A stretch of DNA of 7,983 nucleotides. Source: Methanomicrobium sp. Lineage in GTDB: Archaea > Halobacteriota > Methanomicrobia > Methanomicrobiales > Methanomicrobiaceae. Of this stretch, positions 1 through 5,098 are shown piece by piece (position 1 is the first letter of the stretch; every line of letters starts with the position of its first letter). Below the pieces are notes generated by a model, which was given only the letters and a program-made list of their open reading frames with translations, ran no database searches and was not told the origin of the DNA. The DNA is taken from positions 1 to 7,983 of the forward strand of contig JAFZMT010000126.1 of NCBI GenBank assembly GCA_017553245.1. The letters are read 5' to 3'. Made by a program: the position numbers and the translations under genes.

Positions 1-372
1 CGTTTTTCGACCGACACCCGGAAGTCTGGTCAGTTCTTCGATGGTTCTCGGAACTTCGGAGCCGAAATCGTCGCGGAGCATCTTTGAAGCCGCGATTATA
101 TTCTTCGCTTTGGCATGATAATATCCCGTGCTCCTGATTATCTCCTCGACATCCTCCTGCTTTGCGTCCGCGAGAGCCTCGCAGGTCGGATATTTTGAGA
201 AAAGGTGCGGTTTGACTCTGTTTACGTTGTTGTCCGTTGTCTGCGCGGACAAAACCGTCATTATAAGTATCTGGAAGGGGTTGTCGAAGTCGAGAAAATT
301 GAGTTTCGTATCGGGTTTAAGATAGGATTCTTTGAGAACGGCGAGAATTTCGGATAACGTTTTGCGGTTCAT
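1..372 (-). CDS. nth: Endonuclease III (partial, C-terminal part outside window)
   Basis: This is the first 124 codons of a base-excision-repair DNA glycosylase/AP lyase, which removes oxidised pyrimidines and nicks the abasic site. The translation begins MNRKTLSEILAVL and contains LSAQTTD at residues 41-47, a hallmark of the Nth family. It ends in LPGVGRKT (117-124), the helix-hairpin-helix loop. By family knowledge, the Lys of this motif (K123 here) is the catalytic lysine. The catalytic Asp and the C-terminal four-cysteine [4Fe-4S] loop would lie beyond the window and cannot be checked. The ATG at 372 is favoured because the protein then starts at the usual family position and a TATA-like box lies about 23 bp upstream. 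No Shine-Dalgarno is evident, so a leaderless or very short-leader transcript is likely. A MutY-type paralogue is less likely given LSAQTTD. Confidence in the family is high. Confidence 0.93.
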   Translation of the reverse strand, partial: MNRKTLSEILAVLKESYLKPDTKLNFLDFDNPFQILIMTVLSAQTTDNNVNRVKPHLFSKYPTCEALADAKQEDVEEIIRSTGYYHAKAKNIIAASKMLRDDFGSEVPRTIEELTRLPGVGRKT

Positions 373-390
373 GACAACGGTAGGAATTTG

Positions 391-400
391 ATTTTATTAA
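391..400 (-). promoter_or_regulatory. TATA-like box of nth
   Basis: On the minus strand this reads TTAATAAAAT. Its centre is about 23 bp upstream of the A of the nth start codon, the usual TATA-to-start-site distance in archaea. It therefore predicts transcription beginning at or within a few bases of the ATG. Confidence 0.5.
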
Positions 401-421
401 TTGATTTCATCGGAATTTATT

Positions 422-426
422 AAAAA
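422..426 (-). terminator. Oligo-T terminator of tRNA-Pro
   Basis: Immediately after the tRNA the minus strand reads ATTCTTTTTA. The T5 run starts four bases past the discriminator base, as expected for archaeal intrinsic termination. Confidence 0.5.
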
Positions 427-429
427 GAA

Positions 430-504
430 TGGGGTAGGGCGGATTTGAACCGCCGTCAAAGCGTCCCAAACGCTCTAGGATGGACCAGGCTACCCTACTA
501 CCCC
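430..504 (-). tRNA. tRNA-Pro (anticodon UGG)
   Basis: A full cloverleaf can be drawn on the minus strand. The acceptor pairs GGGGTAG (504-498) with CTACCCC (437-431). The D stem is GGGT/ATCC. The anticodon stem GAGCG/CGCTT encloses the loop TTTGGGA, placing anticodon TGG at 468-466 followed by G37. The variable loop is TGAC, and the T stem GGCGG/CCGCC encloses TTCAAAT. Base 430 gives discriminator A. The next bases are TTC, so CCA is not encoded and must be added after transcription. No intron is present. It decodes proline CCN codons, chiefly CCA and CCG. Confidence 0.96.
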
Positions 505-514
505 TGTTTGTGAC

Positions 515-524
515 ATTATATATT
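515..524 (-). promoter_or_regulatory. AT-rich element before tRNA-Pro (possible TATA box)
   Basis: The minus strand reads AATATATAAT here, a good TATA match. However, its centre is only about 15 bp from the tRNA 5' end, which is closer than usual. A second AT block, about 535-546 (ATATTTTTTACC on the minus strand), gives a more normal spacing with a short leader. Which one is used cannot be decided by reading. Confidence 0.35.
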
Positions 525-609
525 CTGCCGTGTCGGTAAAAAATATGTCGATTCGATCCTTTTTCTCTGCCCGATTTACCCGTATTCGCGTTTACGTCCG
601 CGATTTTGT

Positions 610-616
610 AAAAAAA
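610..616 (-). terminator. Oligo-T terminator of pyrH
   Basis: A T7 run on the minus strand begins 16 nt past the pyrH stop codon. It separates pyrH from the downstream tRNA-Pro promoter. Confidence 0.5.
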
Positions 617-631
617 TTTATGTCGGGTATC

Positions 632-1336
632 TCAGAGCGGCAGGATATTCTTATTTTCCGTGCTCACGAGAGTGCCGTCGAATTTGCCTCTTATGAGAGC
701 ATCGGGGATATTTTCTGGCTTTGTGCCGTCGATGACAATCATCGAAAGCGAGCTTCTCTGAATCATCTTGGCGGCGACGAGGTCTATGATATTGTTTGCG
801 CCGGCACCCATTCTGCCGCCGGAGACAATATCGATGAGTCCGTCGGGGGTGAGATGAGAGAATTTCTTCGCCGCGGGATTCTTCTTGGGATCCTCGGAGT
901 ATATGCCGTCGATTGCCGTGATGTTTAAGAGCAGGTCCGCATTCAGCCTCTCCGCGAGAACGGCGGCGACCGCATCCGTGGTCTGTCCGGGGGTGACGCC
1001 GCCCATGACGACAATCTTTCCGGTTTCGCCGAACTTAATCGCGTCCGTGTAGCTCTCGGCGATGTCGGGGTAGGCGTCTTCCCCGAGCGCCCACATAAGC
1101 ATCGAGGCATTGATGCGGGTGATGAGGATTCCCAGTTCGTCGGAGGTCGCTTCATCGATATTGAGCGAGCGCGCAGCATTTATGTATCTTCGTGCTTCTC
1201 CGCCGCCGCCGACAACGACGTAAACCTTGTATTTCGCGGATAATTCTCTGAGTATTTCCCGATATTGTGAGATTCTGTTGGATTCCAGTGAGGGAACCAG
1301 AATAGAGCCGCCGAGCGACAGAACAATCTTTTTCAT
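632..1336 (-). CDS. pyrH: UMP kinase, archaeal type
   Basis: This 234-residue amino-acid-kinase-fold protein phosphorylates UMP to UDP with ATP in pyrimidine nucleotide synthesis. Visible motifs in order are the N-terminal glycine loop SLGGS (7-11), VVGGGGEARRY (41-51) for phosphate binding, the acceptor-site block DEATSDELGI (61-70), GGVTPGQTTDAVAA (112-125), and the ATP-side segment with DGIYSEDP (143-150). It ends with a GT pair (221-222) and a short tail. The length is close to the roughly 225 residues usual for archaeal UMP kinases, shorter than typical bacterial PyrH. The ATG at 1336 puts the first beta strand (KKIVLSLGG) at the normal position. The gene is transcribed divergently from amrS and followed by a T7 run. 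An AT-rich box about 30 bp upstream suggests a short leader, and no clear Shine-Dalgarno is seen. The assignment is secure. Confidence 0.96.
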   Translation of the reverse strand: MKKIVLSLGGSILVPSLESNRISQYREILRELSAKYKVYVVVGGGGEARRYINAARSLNIDEATSDELGILITRINASMLMWALGEDAYPDIAESYTDAIKFGETGKIVVMGGVTPGQTTDAVAAVLAERLNADLLLNITAIDGIYSEDPKKNPAAKKFSHLTPDGLIDIVSGGRMGAGANNIIDLVAAKMIQRSSLSMIVIDGTKPENIPDALIRGKFDGTLVSTENKNILPL

Positions 1337-1411
1337 GCTGAAAAACTTTGGTTATTATCCCTTATTAGTATACTTATATTCCCTATGACGACAGATCAGA
1401 GATAGAGACGT
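1337..1411. promoter_or_regulatory. Divergent promoter region of pyrH and amrS
   Basis: These 75 bp separate two head-to-head genes. For amrS, TACTTATATT (1371-1380) is a TATA candidate about 35 bp before the ATG. For pyrH, the minus strand has TACTAATAAG (about 1361-1370), about 30 bp before its ATG. The two boxes abut, so the two promoters probably compete for or share the same region. Confidence 0.45.
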
Positions 1412-2530
1412 ATGCACGAGGCAAGGCTTTACGAGAGGAGAGGGGATGCGGGCGCCGGTTGCGCAGGAGCTGACTTCGCAGGCGACTACGCAGGCAAATC
1501 TGCGGACTGCTCCGCGGAGAATTCCTGCGGCAGAAACAGCGGTGACAGCGGCAACGTTGTCTGCCGTTTATGCAGTCACGGCTGCGTTATTAAGAGCGGC
1601 GGATACGGCATATGCGGACTGCGTTACAACAAAGACGGCGTCCTCTATGCCGAAAATTACGGCAGGGTTGCGGTGGAGGCTGTCGATCCGATAGAGAAGA
1701 AGCCGCTGTATCATTTTCTGCCGGGGACAAAGGTATACTCCCTCGGCGGCGTAGGCTGCAATTTCAGGTGCCGGCACTGTCAGAACTGGGAGATTTCGCA
1801 GTGCACGACCGCGGACTCGCTTCACGGTTTAAGCCCGCAGAAAGCCGTATTCAACGCGGTCGAACACCGCTGCAAAAGTATTGCCTTTACCTACAATGAA
1901 CCGGCACTCTGGCACGAGTTTGCGGTCGACATCGGAATCGCGGCGCACGAAGAGGGGTTAAAGACAATCTACGTCACGAACGGGTATCTTACCGTGGATG
2001 CCGTCCGCGACCTGAAAGGCATCATCGATGCGTTCCGCGTCGATATCAAGGCATTCAGCGATGACTTTTACAGGAAGGTCTGCGGCGGCAGGCTTCAGCC
2101 CGTTCTGGATTCGGCAGCGGCGGCAAAGGACTGCGGGATGCATGTCGAAATCGTGAATCTGATAATTCCGACGCTCAACGATGCCGAATCCGAGCTGAAA
2201 GGGCTCTGCGAATGGGTATGCACAAATCTCGGCGAAAATACGCCGATTCACTTCACGAGGTTTCATCCCGATTATGAGCTGACGAATCTGCCCGCAACGC
2301 CGCTTTCGACGCTTGAGAAGGCGTATTCGATTGCGAAAGCTGCCGGTCTCAACTACCCCTATCTCGGCAATGTCGCGGGGCATGCGGGCTGCGACACGTT
2401 CTGCCCGAAATGCGGTGCGCTTCTCATAAAGCGTGACGGCTACCGTCAGAGCGAGGTCGGACTTGCCCGTGACGGCGGCGGCAGGGATATCTGTAAGAAC
2501 TGCGGCGAAATCATTCCTCTCGTGAGATGA
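1412..2530 (+). CDS. amrS: AmmeMemoRadiSam system radical SAM enzyme
   Basis: This 372-residue radical SAM protein resembles pyruvate formate-lyase activases and the archaeal/bacterial partner of the AMMECR1 and MEMO families. The [4Fe-4S]/SAM motif is CNFRCRHC, with cysteines 116, 120 and 123, followed by QNW. A family cysteine group lies ahead of it (CRLCSHGC, C51/C54/C58, plus C68 in GICG). The block AVDPIEKKPLYHFLPGT (90-106) is highly characteristic. Two C-terminal CxxC pairs (331/334 and 361/364) look like a zinc ribbon. The start is supported because EARLYE (3-8) matches the usual family N-terminus. Oddly, about 38 residues rich in Gly, Ala, Ser, Cys and Asp lie between this block and the first cysteine group. 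No AMMECR1 or MEMO gene is in the window. Family confidence is high, but the substrate cannot be inferred from sequence. Confidence 0.92.
   Translation: MHEARLYERRGDAGAGCAGADFAGDYAGKSADCSAENSCGRNSGDSGNVVCRLCSHGCVIKSGGYGICGLRYNKDGVLYAENYGRVAVEAVDPIEKKPLYHFLPGTKVYSLGGVGCNFRCRHCQNWEISQCTTADSLHGLSPQKAVFNAVEHRCKSIAFTYNEPALWHEFAVDIGIAAHEEGLKTIYVTNGYLTVDAVRDLKGIIDAFRVDIKAFSDDFYRKVCGGRLQPVLDSAAAAKDCGMHVEIVNLIIPTLNDAESELKGLCEWVCTNLGENTPIHFTRFHPDYELTNLPATPLSTLEKAYSIAKAAGLNYPYLGNVAGHAGCDTFCPKCGALLIKRDGYRQSEVGLARDGGGRDICKNCGEIIPLVR
1478..1525 (+). repeat. 12-bp periodic coding repeat within amrS
   Basis: Four successive in-frame 12-bp units each begin GCAGG or GCGGA: GCAGGCGACTAC, GCAGGCAAATCT, GCGGACTGCTCC and GCGGAGAATTCC. 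They encode the tetrapeptides AGDY, AGKS, ADCS and AENS (residues 23-38). Looser copies flank them: AGADF before, and CGRN and SGDS after. The pattern looks like a decayed tandem expansion inserted near the protein's N-terminus. Confidence 0.7.
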
Positions 2531-2557
2531 GGCTGTGCGATAATATTTAGGTCAGAC

Positions 2558-2593
2558 CGATAAGACAATCCGTAAGAGAATCAGTAAGATAAA
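2558..2593. repeat. Three degenerate 12-bp tandem repeats after amrS
   Basis: CGATAAGACAAT, CCGTAAGAGAAT and CAGTAAGATAAA follow each other without gaps. They share a TAAGA core in each unit. They lie in the 3' flank of amrS just before the oligo-T runs. No function is assigned. Confidence 0.55.
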
Positions 2594-2617
2594 AAAGAAT
2601 TATTTTTTGTTATTTTT
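2591..2617. terminator. Two-way oligo-T terminator between amrS and the lipoprotein gene
   Basis: On the plus strand T6 (2603-2608) and T5 (2613-2617) serve amrS. On the minus strand T6 (2596-2591) serves the convergent lipoprotein gene. No strong hairpin precedes either, as is usual for archaeal termination. Confidence 0.55.
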
Positions 2618-2639
2618 GATTTTCAGGTATCGGTCGTAA

Positions 2640-3047
2640 TTACTGCTTTTCATGGGTTGCAACCGCAGTTATCGTGTATATGCCTTTGCCGCCGCAGTCG
2701 CCGTCGATTTTGACCGAGAATGCCTTGTGGTCGCCGGCATCGATAACCTCAAAATAGCGGCTGTCACTGCCGATTGTGCTGCCGGACTCATCCTTAAGGT
2801 AGCATCTGACCATTACGTTCTTTGCGGGGCTGCCGCCGATGTTCTTCACGTCAATCTGCGAGACATAATAGCAGGAACCGTCGGGACTCGTGTGCCATTC
2901 GGGATTTGATGACGTAATATCGAGGACATTCACGAAATCGCCGGAGGCTGCGGATGAGCCCGCCGGCTGCGAGGTTGTACAGCCGCAGATGAGAGCGGCG
3001 GCGAATACGGTCAGAATTAAGAGAACAAGCGAATTTTTCATATTCAT
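2640..3047 (-). CDS. Small predicted lipoprotein with FxLYD-like beta domain
   Basis: This 135-residue exported protein is of unknown specific function. Residues 1-20 form a signal sequence: two short MNMK positions, then the hydrophobic LVLLILTVFAAALI. ICGCTT follows, so C23 is the likely lipidated cysteine and anchors the protein outside the cytoplasmic membrane. A Ser/Gly/Ala linker (24-36) leads to a beta-rich domain. The pattern in this domain, VSQIDVKNIGGSPAKNVMVRCYL then GSTIGSD, resembles FxLYD/CARDB-type immunoglobulin-like domains found in many methanogen lipoproteins. Cys residues C59, C82 and C118 remain in the mature domain. Two candidate ATGs lie two codons apart (3047 and 3041) and do not change the prediction. 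The gene follows the PsiE-like gene on the same strand but is separated from it by an oligo-T run, so it is probably its own unit. Confidence 0.75.
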   Translation of the reverse strand: MNMKNSLVLLILTVFAAALICGCTTSQPAGSSAASGDFVNVLDITSSNPEWHTSPDGSCYYVSQIDVKNIGGSPAKNVMVRCYLKDESGSTIGSDSRYFEVIDAGDHKAFSVKIDGDCGGKGIYTITAVATHEKQ

Positions 3048-3077
3048 AATATCTGCTTTTACTTGAATCGATTAGGC

Positions 3078-3170
3078 AAAAAAAGTTTTGTTTGCTTTTG
3101 ATTGTTTTTTTGGTTTTTGATCGGTTTTGTTCGGATTTTGATTGTTTTTGTTTGATTTTGTGGGGCTTTC
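3078..3170 (-). terminator. A/C-rich 3' flank ending in T7, after the PsiE-like gene
   Basis: Read on the minus strand, this stretch is almost free of G and has repeated AATCAAA and CAAAAC words. It ends in T7 (3084-3078). The plus-strand 13-mer TTTTGATTGTTTT occurs at 3096-3108 and 3136-3148. It is best read as an unstructured 3' untranslated region with an oligo-T terminator. The next gene starts about 30 nt beyond the T run. Bases 3171-3205 show nothing else recognisable. Confidence 0.5.
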
Positions 3171-3205
3171 GGGTGTCAGCGCAGGATTGAATATTCAGCC
3201 GTTAT

Positions 3206-3793
3206 TCAGTCGGCATTCTCCGACTTGGGTTTATCCTCTTGCGGCTGAGGCTGATCATCTGTCTTTTCTGTCGATTGGCACGCATTTTTATCGGACTTAT
3301 CCTGTTTGGTGCCGTCAATAATACAGAGATCCGCTTTTTTTAGTATATAGTAGCCTGCCGCCAGAGCGAATATGATGATGCCGAGACCAATCAGTTCCAG
3401 GTCGTCGCCTTCATTTCCGAGATCGAGGACGATTATCTTACGACATGCGGCTATCAGTGCAAGGGTAATGAATATGTTCACATTGACTTTATGCGTGGTG
3501 ACGAAAGACTTGACCGTGTCCATAAGTTCAAGACCGATGAGTATTATGAGGAAGAAACTGAATGCCCCGAGTATTGCGTCAATATCAAGTACACTATGCT
3601 GGGCGAAGACCGTGAACAGGTAGATCAAATACTGATATACCGTATAGATAACGACACCTGTAAGAAGTATCATCATGACCAGATAGATTGCAAGCTGAAT
3701 ATTTGTGATAATCTTAAGCAGGACAGTCTGTGCTTCCCGCACTTCCTTTATCATGACTCCTTTGCCTTCTCCTTTGCCTTCATTCTTTCCCAT
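3206..3793 (-). CDS. PsiE-family (phosphate-starvation-inducible type) membrane protein
   Basis: This 195-residue protein has four predicted membrane helices at about residues 33-62, 72-90, 105-125 and 133-151. The segment IGLELMDTVKSF...HKVNVNIFITLALIAACRKIIVLD (86-124) is the conserved core of PsiE-like proteins. The family is named from a phosphate-starvation-induced Escherichia coli gene, and its biochemical role is unknown. A polar tail (about 158-195) rich in Lys, Asp, Gln and Pro probably lies in the cytoplasm and is disordered. ATG 3793 has GGAA about 10 nt upstream, a usable Shine-Dalgarno. A second in-frame ATG (codon 14, base 3754) follows a GAAGGCAAAGGA duplication that creates extra GGAG sequences, so the N-terminus is uncertain. 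Direct repeats in the promoter suggest specific regulation. Whether phosphate controls it here is not shown. Confidence 0.82.
   Translation of the reverse strand: MGKNEGKGEGKGVMIKEVREAQTVLLKIITNIQLAIYLVMMILLTGVVIYTVYQYLIYLFTVFAQHSVLDIDAILGAFSFFLIILIGLELMDTVKSFVTTHKVNVNIFITLALIAACRKIIVLDLGNEGDDLELIGLGIIIFALAAGYYILKKADLCIIDGTKQDKSDKNACQSTEKTDDQPQPQEDKPKSENAD
3758..3781 (-). repeat. Perfect 12-bp tandem duplication at the start of the PsiE-like gene
   Basis: GAAGGCAAAGGA occurs twice in a row on the minus strand and encodes EGKGEGKG (residues 5-12). It adds GGAG motifs just before the internal ATG at codon 14 and so bears on which start is used. Confidence 0.75.
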
Positions 3794-3817
3794 TGGATCA
3801 CGTTCCTTTAATCACAT

Positions 3818-3866
3818 GCGTTAAACAATATTTTGCGTTAAACAATATTTGAGTTAAACATTATCT
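3818..3866 (-). promoter_or_regulatory. Three direct repeats (iterons) in the PsiE-like gene promoter
   Basis: Plus-strand copies are GCGTTAAACAATATTT at 3818-3833 and 3835-3850, which are identical, and GAGTTAAACATTATCT at 3851-3866, which is diverged. The spacing is 17 then 16 bp. A strong TATA candidate, AAATATTTAAATG on the minus strand (3890-3878), would place transcription start around 3858, inside the repeats. The AAATATT of the gene-proximal copies could itself act as a TATA box with start nearer 3806. Either way the repeats sit where a repressor or activator would act. Confidence 0.6.
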
Positions 3867-3925
3867 TTAACAGCGGCATTTAAATATTTATCATTCCGAA
3901 CCGGTGACTGTGAATTGAGCAATGA

Positions 3926-3961
3926 GTAACGGACGAATGAGATTGTCATTCGATCCGTTAC
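3926..3961 (-). terminator. Long hairpin after the CBS-ParB gene
   Basis: Arms GTAACGGACGAATGA and TCATTCGATCCGTTAC pair over 15 bp with one bulged A and a GATTG loop. Weaker outer pairing TGAGC/GCTCA (3916-3920 and 3975-3979) reaches the stop codon. It lies just past the CBS-ParB stop and well before the PsiE-like promoter. No T run follows on the minus strand, so it may be an mRNA 3'-end stabiliser or processing signal rather than a terminator. Confidence 0.5.
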
Positions 3962-3976
3962 GTTTGATTGGTTTGC

Positions 3977-4807
3977 TCAGTCAGAATCCTCGTCTTTGTC
4001 CACGGAATCGGCATTGGAATCCACATTCTGCCTTAAGAGGCGGTGGGTTACCTCAACGAGCGGATGGCGTGCGTAATCGAGGACTTTTACGTCTTCGAGT
4101 TTCCGAAGATTCATCTGCTGAGCCGTCTTTTCCAGACCGAGTTCGACATCCTGATCGATCTCGATTACGTAGGCGTCAAGCTCCTTAATGCCGAGCCGCA
4201 TCGCCGCAACAGCCCTGTGGTGACCGTCGACGACGATATACTTCCCGGGTTTTTTGACCACGATGATGGGTTCGGCAAGACCTTTCTGAATCTCGTAGAT
4301 TCTTCCTTCGAGTTCATCCTCGTAGATCTTGGACTGCGTAGGCTGAAGTTCGTCTACGGGGACGGTCTCACGCTTTACCTTGGGGTCGACATCGTGGAGC
4401 ATCTTCATGGTTTCAATGAATTTGAAGACCTTTTCCGGCGAAACATGCTCAATCTGGGAACGGATTACATCGGCGTTGGAGATGATGCCCAGGATATTGC
4501 CGTCGGTGTCGACGACGGGGAGTTTCTGAATGCCGGAACGGAATATGACTCTTGCCGCATCGTTAATGCTCATGTCGGGCGCGGCGACTATCAGATGCCT
4601 GTTCATGACCTTGTCAATCGGCATCGAGGGGTAGACGAAGAGAATGTCGCGTGCCGCAACATAGCCGACGACTTTTTTGCCGTCGACAACGGGGAATCCG
4701 TCATGGTTTGACTTGCGGATTGCCTCAATTACATCTTTTGCAGTCCCTTTTACGTCGATTGTGGTTACATCGTGAGTCATGTAGTTGCAGACTCGTTTTT
4801 TATCCAT
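3977..4807 (-). CDS. CBS-pair plus ParB/Srx-fold protein (possible serine kinase-like)
   Basis: This 276-residue cytoplasmic protein has two CBS domains followed by a ParB/sulfiredoxin-fold domain. CBS 1 spans about residues 8-60 (YMTHDVTTID, GFPVVDGKKVVGYV). CBS 2 spans about 66-120 (VMNRHLIVAAPDMS, LPVVDTDGNILGIIS). Such pairs usually bind adenine nucleotides. The C-terminal domain has VPVDELQPTQ (149-158), then IYEIQKGLAEPIIV, then the DGHHR motif (194-198) and AAMRLG. This motif also occurs in free-serine kinases of the fold (SerK of Thermococcus, SbnI of Staphylococcus), so nucleotide-regulated kinase activity is plausible but inferred. No helix-turn-helix DNA-binding domain typical of true ParB is visible, so a role in chromosome partition is doubtful. 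The open frame extends 43 codons further upstream, but ATG 4807 fits the CBS start and has a TATA box 25 bp upstream. The tail is acidic. Confidence 0.87.
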   Translation of the reverse strand: MDKKRVCNYMTHDVTTIDVKGTAKDVIEAIRKSNHDGFPVVDGKKVVGYVAARDILFVYPSMPIDKVMNRHLIVAAPDMSINDAARVIFRSGIQKLPVVDTDGNILGIISNADVIRSQIEHVSPEKVFKFIETMKMLHDVDPKVKRETVPVDELQPTQSKIYEDELEGRIYEIQKGLAEPIIVVKKPGKYIVVDGHHRAVAAMRLGIKELDAYVIEIDQDVELGLEKTAQQMNLRKLEDVKVLDYARHPLVEVTHRLLRQNVDSNADSVDKDEDSD

Positions 4808-4823
4808 TAATCTAAATGTTGCT

Positions 4824-4837
4824 CTTATTAAATATAG
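4824..4837 (-). promoter_or_regulatory. TATA box of the CBS-ParB gene
   Basis: CTATATTTAATAAG on the minus strand is centred about 25 bp before the ATG at 4807. This fits a leaderless transcript and argues against the longer upstream start. Confidence 0.6.
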
Positions 4838-4879
4838 AAGTACGGTTTTTGACGTGATTTGCCCGCGATTGTAAGTCAT

Positions 4880-4903
4880 GCGGCGGTGCGGGCGGTGCGC
4901 CGC
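4880..4903. repeat. GC-rich direct and inverted repeat in the 4808-5098 gap
   Basis: GCGGTGCG occurs at 4883-4890 and again at 4892-4899. The outer ends GCGGCG (4880-4885) and CGCCGC (4898-4903) form a 6-bp inverted repeat. It is a small GC island in an otherwise AT-leaning divergent gap. The rest of this 291-bp gap holds the two flanking promoters and the palindrome at 4941-4960, with no convincing gene. Confidence 0.4.
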
Positions 4904-4940
4904 GGGACAGTTACCCGGTGTTATGCCGCATTTCAACGTG

Positions 4941-4960
4941 TTTTGGGAAATGTCCCAAAA
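4941..4960. promoter_or_regulatory. Palindromic candidate operator between divergent genes
   Basis: TTTTGGGA (4941-4948) and TCCCAAAA (4953-4960) are perfect reverse complements separated by AATG. The size and symmetry fit a dimeric helix-turn-helix regulator. It sits about 134 bp from the CBS-ParB start and about 139 bp from the start of the plus-strand membrane protein. No regulator gene is adjacent. Confidence 0.45.
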
Positions 4961-5063
4961 ACCTGAAATAACGGTCTGTTTGTCAATTTGTCCGCACCTT
5001 ATGCCTTATCCGAAAAGTGTCGATTTTTCTGAGAACGGCGGCGGTATAAGAGTGAGATATACA

Positions 5064-5073
5064 TTTATTTATC
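5064..5073 (+). promoter_or_regulatory. TATA-like box of the membrane-anchored FKBP-like gene
   Basis: TTTATTTATC is centred about 30 bp before the ATG at 5099, giving a short or absent leader. Other AT-rich stretches (GATATAC, AAAATATATA) lie nearby, so the exact box is uncertain. No Shine-Dalgarno precedes the start. Confidence 0.4.
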
Positions 5074-5098
5074 TCATAAAACGCAAAAATATATACTG

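Noticed and set aside
530..928. 132-codon plus-strand open frame opposite pyrH
   Set aside because: It lies mostly antisense to a clearly conserved UMP kinase, has no recognisable motif, and its start falls in the tRNA promoter region.
1958..2383. 141-codon minus-strand open frame within amrS
   Set aside because: Antisense shadow of the radical SAM gene, with no family features and no promoter.
3818..3866. Possible CRISPR array
   Set aside because: The repeats are only 16-17 bp with no spacers between them and no cas genes nearby.
4043..4711. 222-codon plus-strand open frame opposite the CBS-ParB gene
   Set aside because: It is fully antisense to a well-supported gene. Its repeated Val/Asp/Gly composition mirrors the codon pattern of the opposite strand.
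3977..4807. Chromosome partition protein ParB
   Set aside because: The ParB-fold domain is present, but no DNA-binding helix-turn-helix segment or neighbouring ParA is seen.
4808..4936. Upstream extension of the CBS-ParB gene by 43 codons
   Set aside because: The extension crosses the TATA box 25 bp before ATG 4807 and has no CBS-family similarity.
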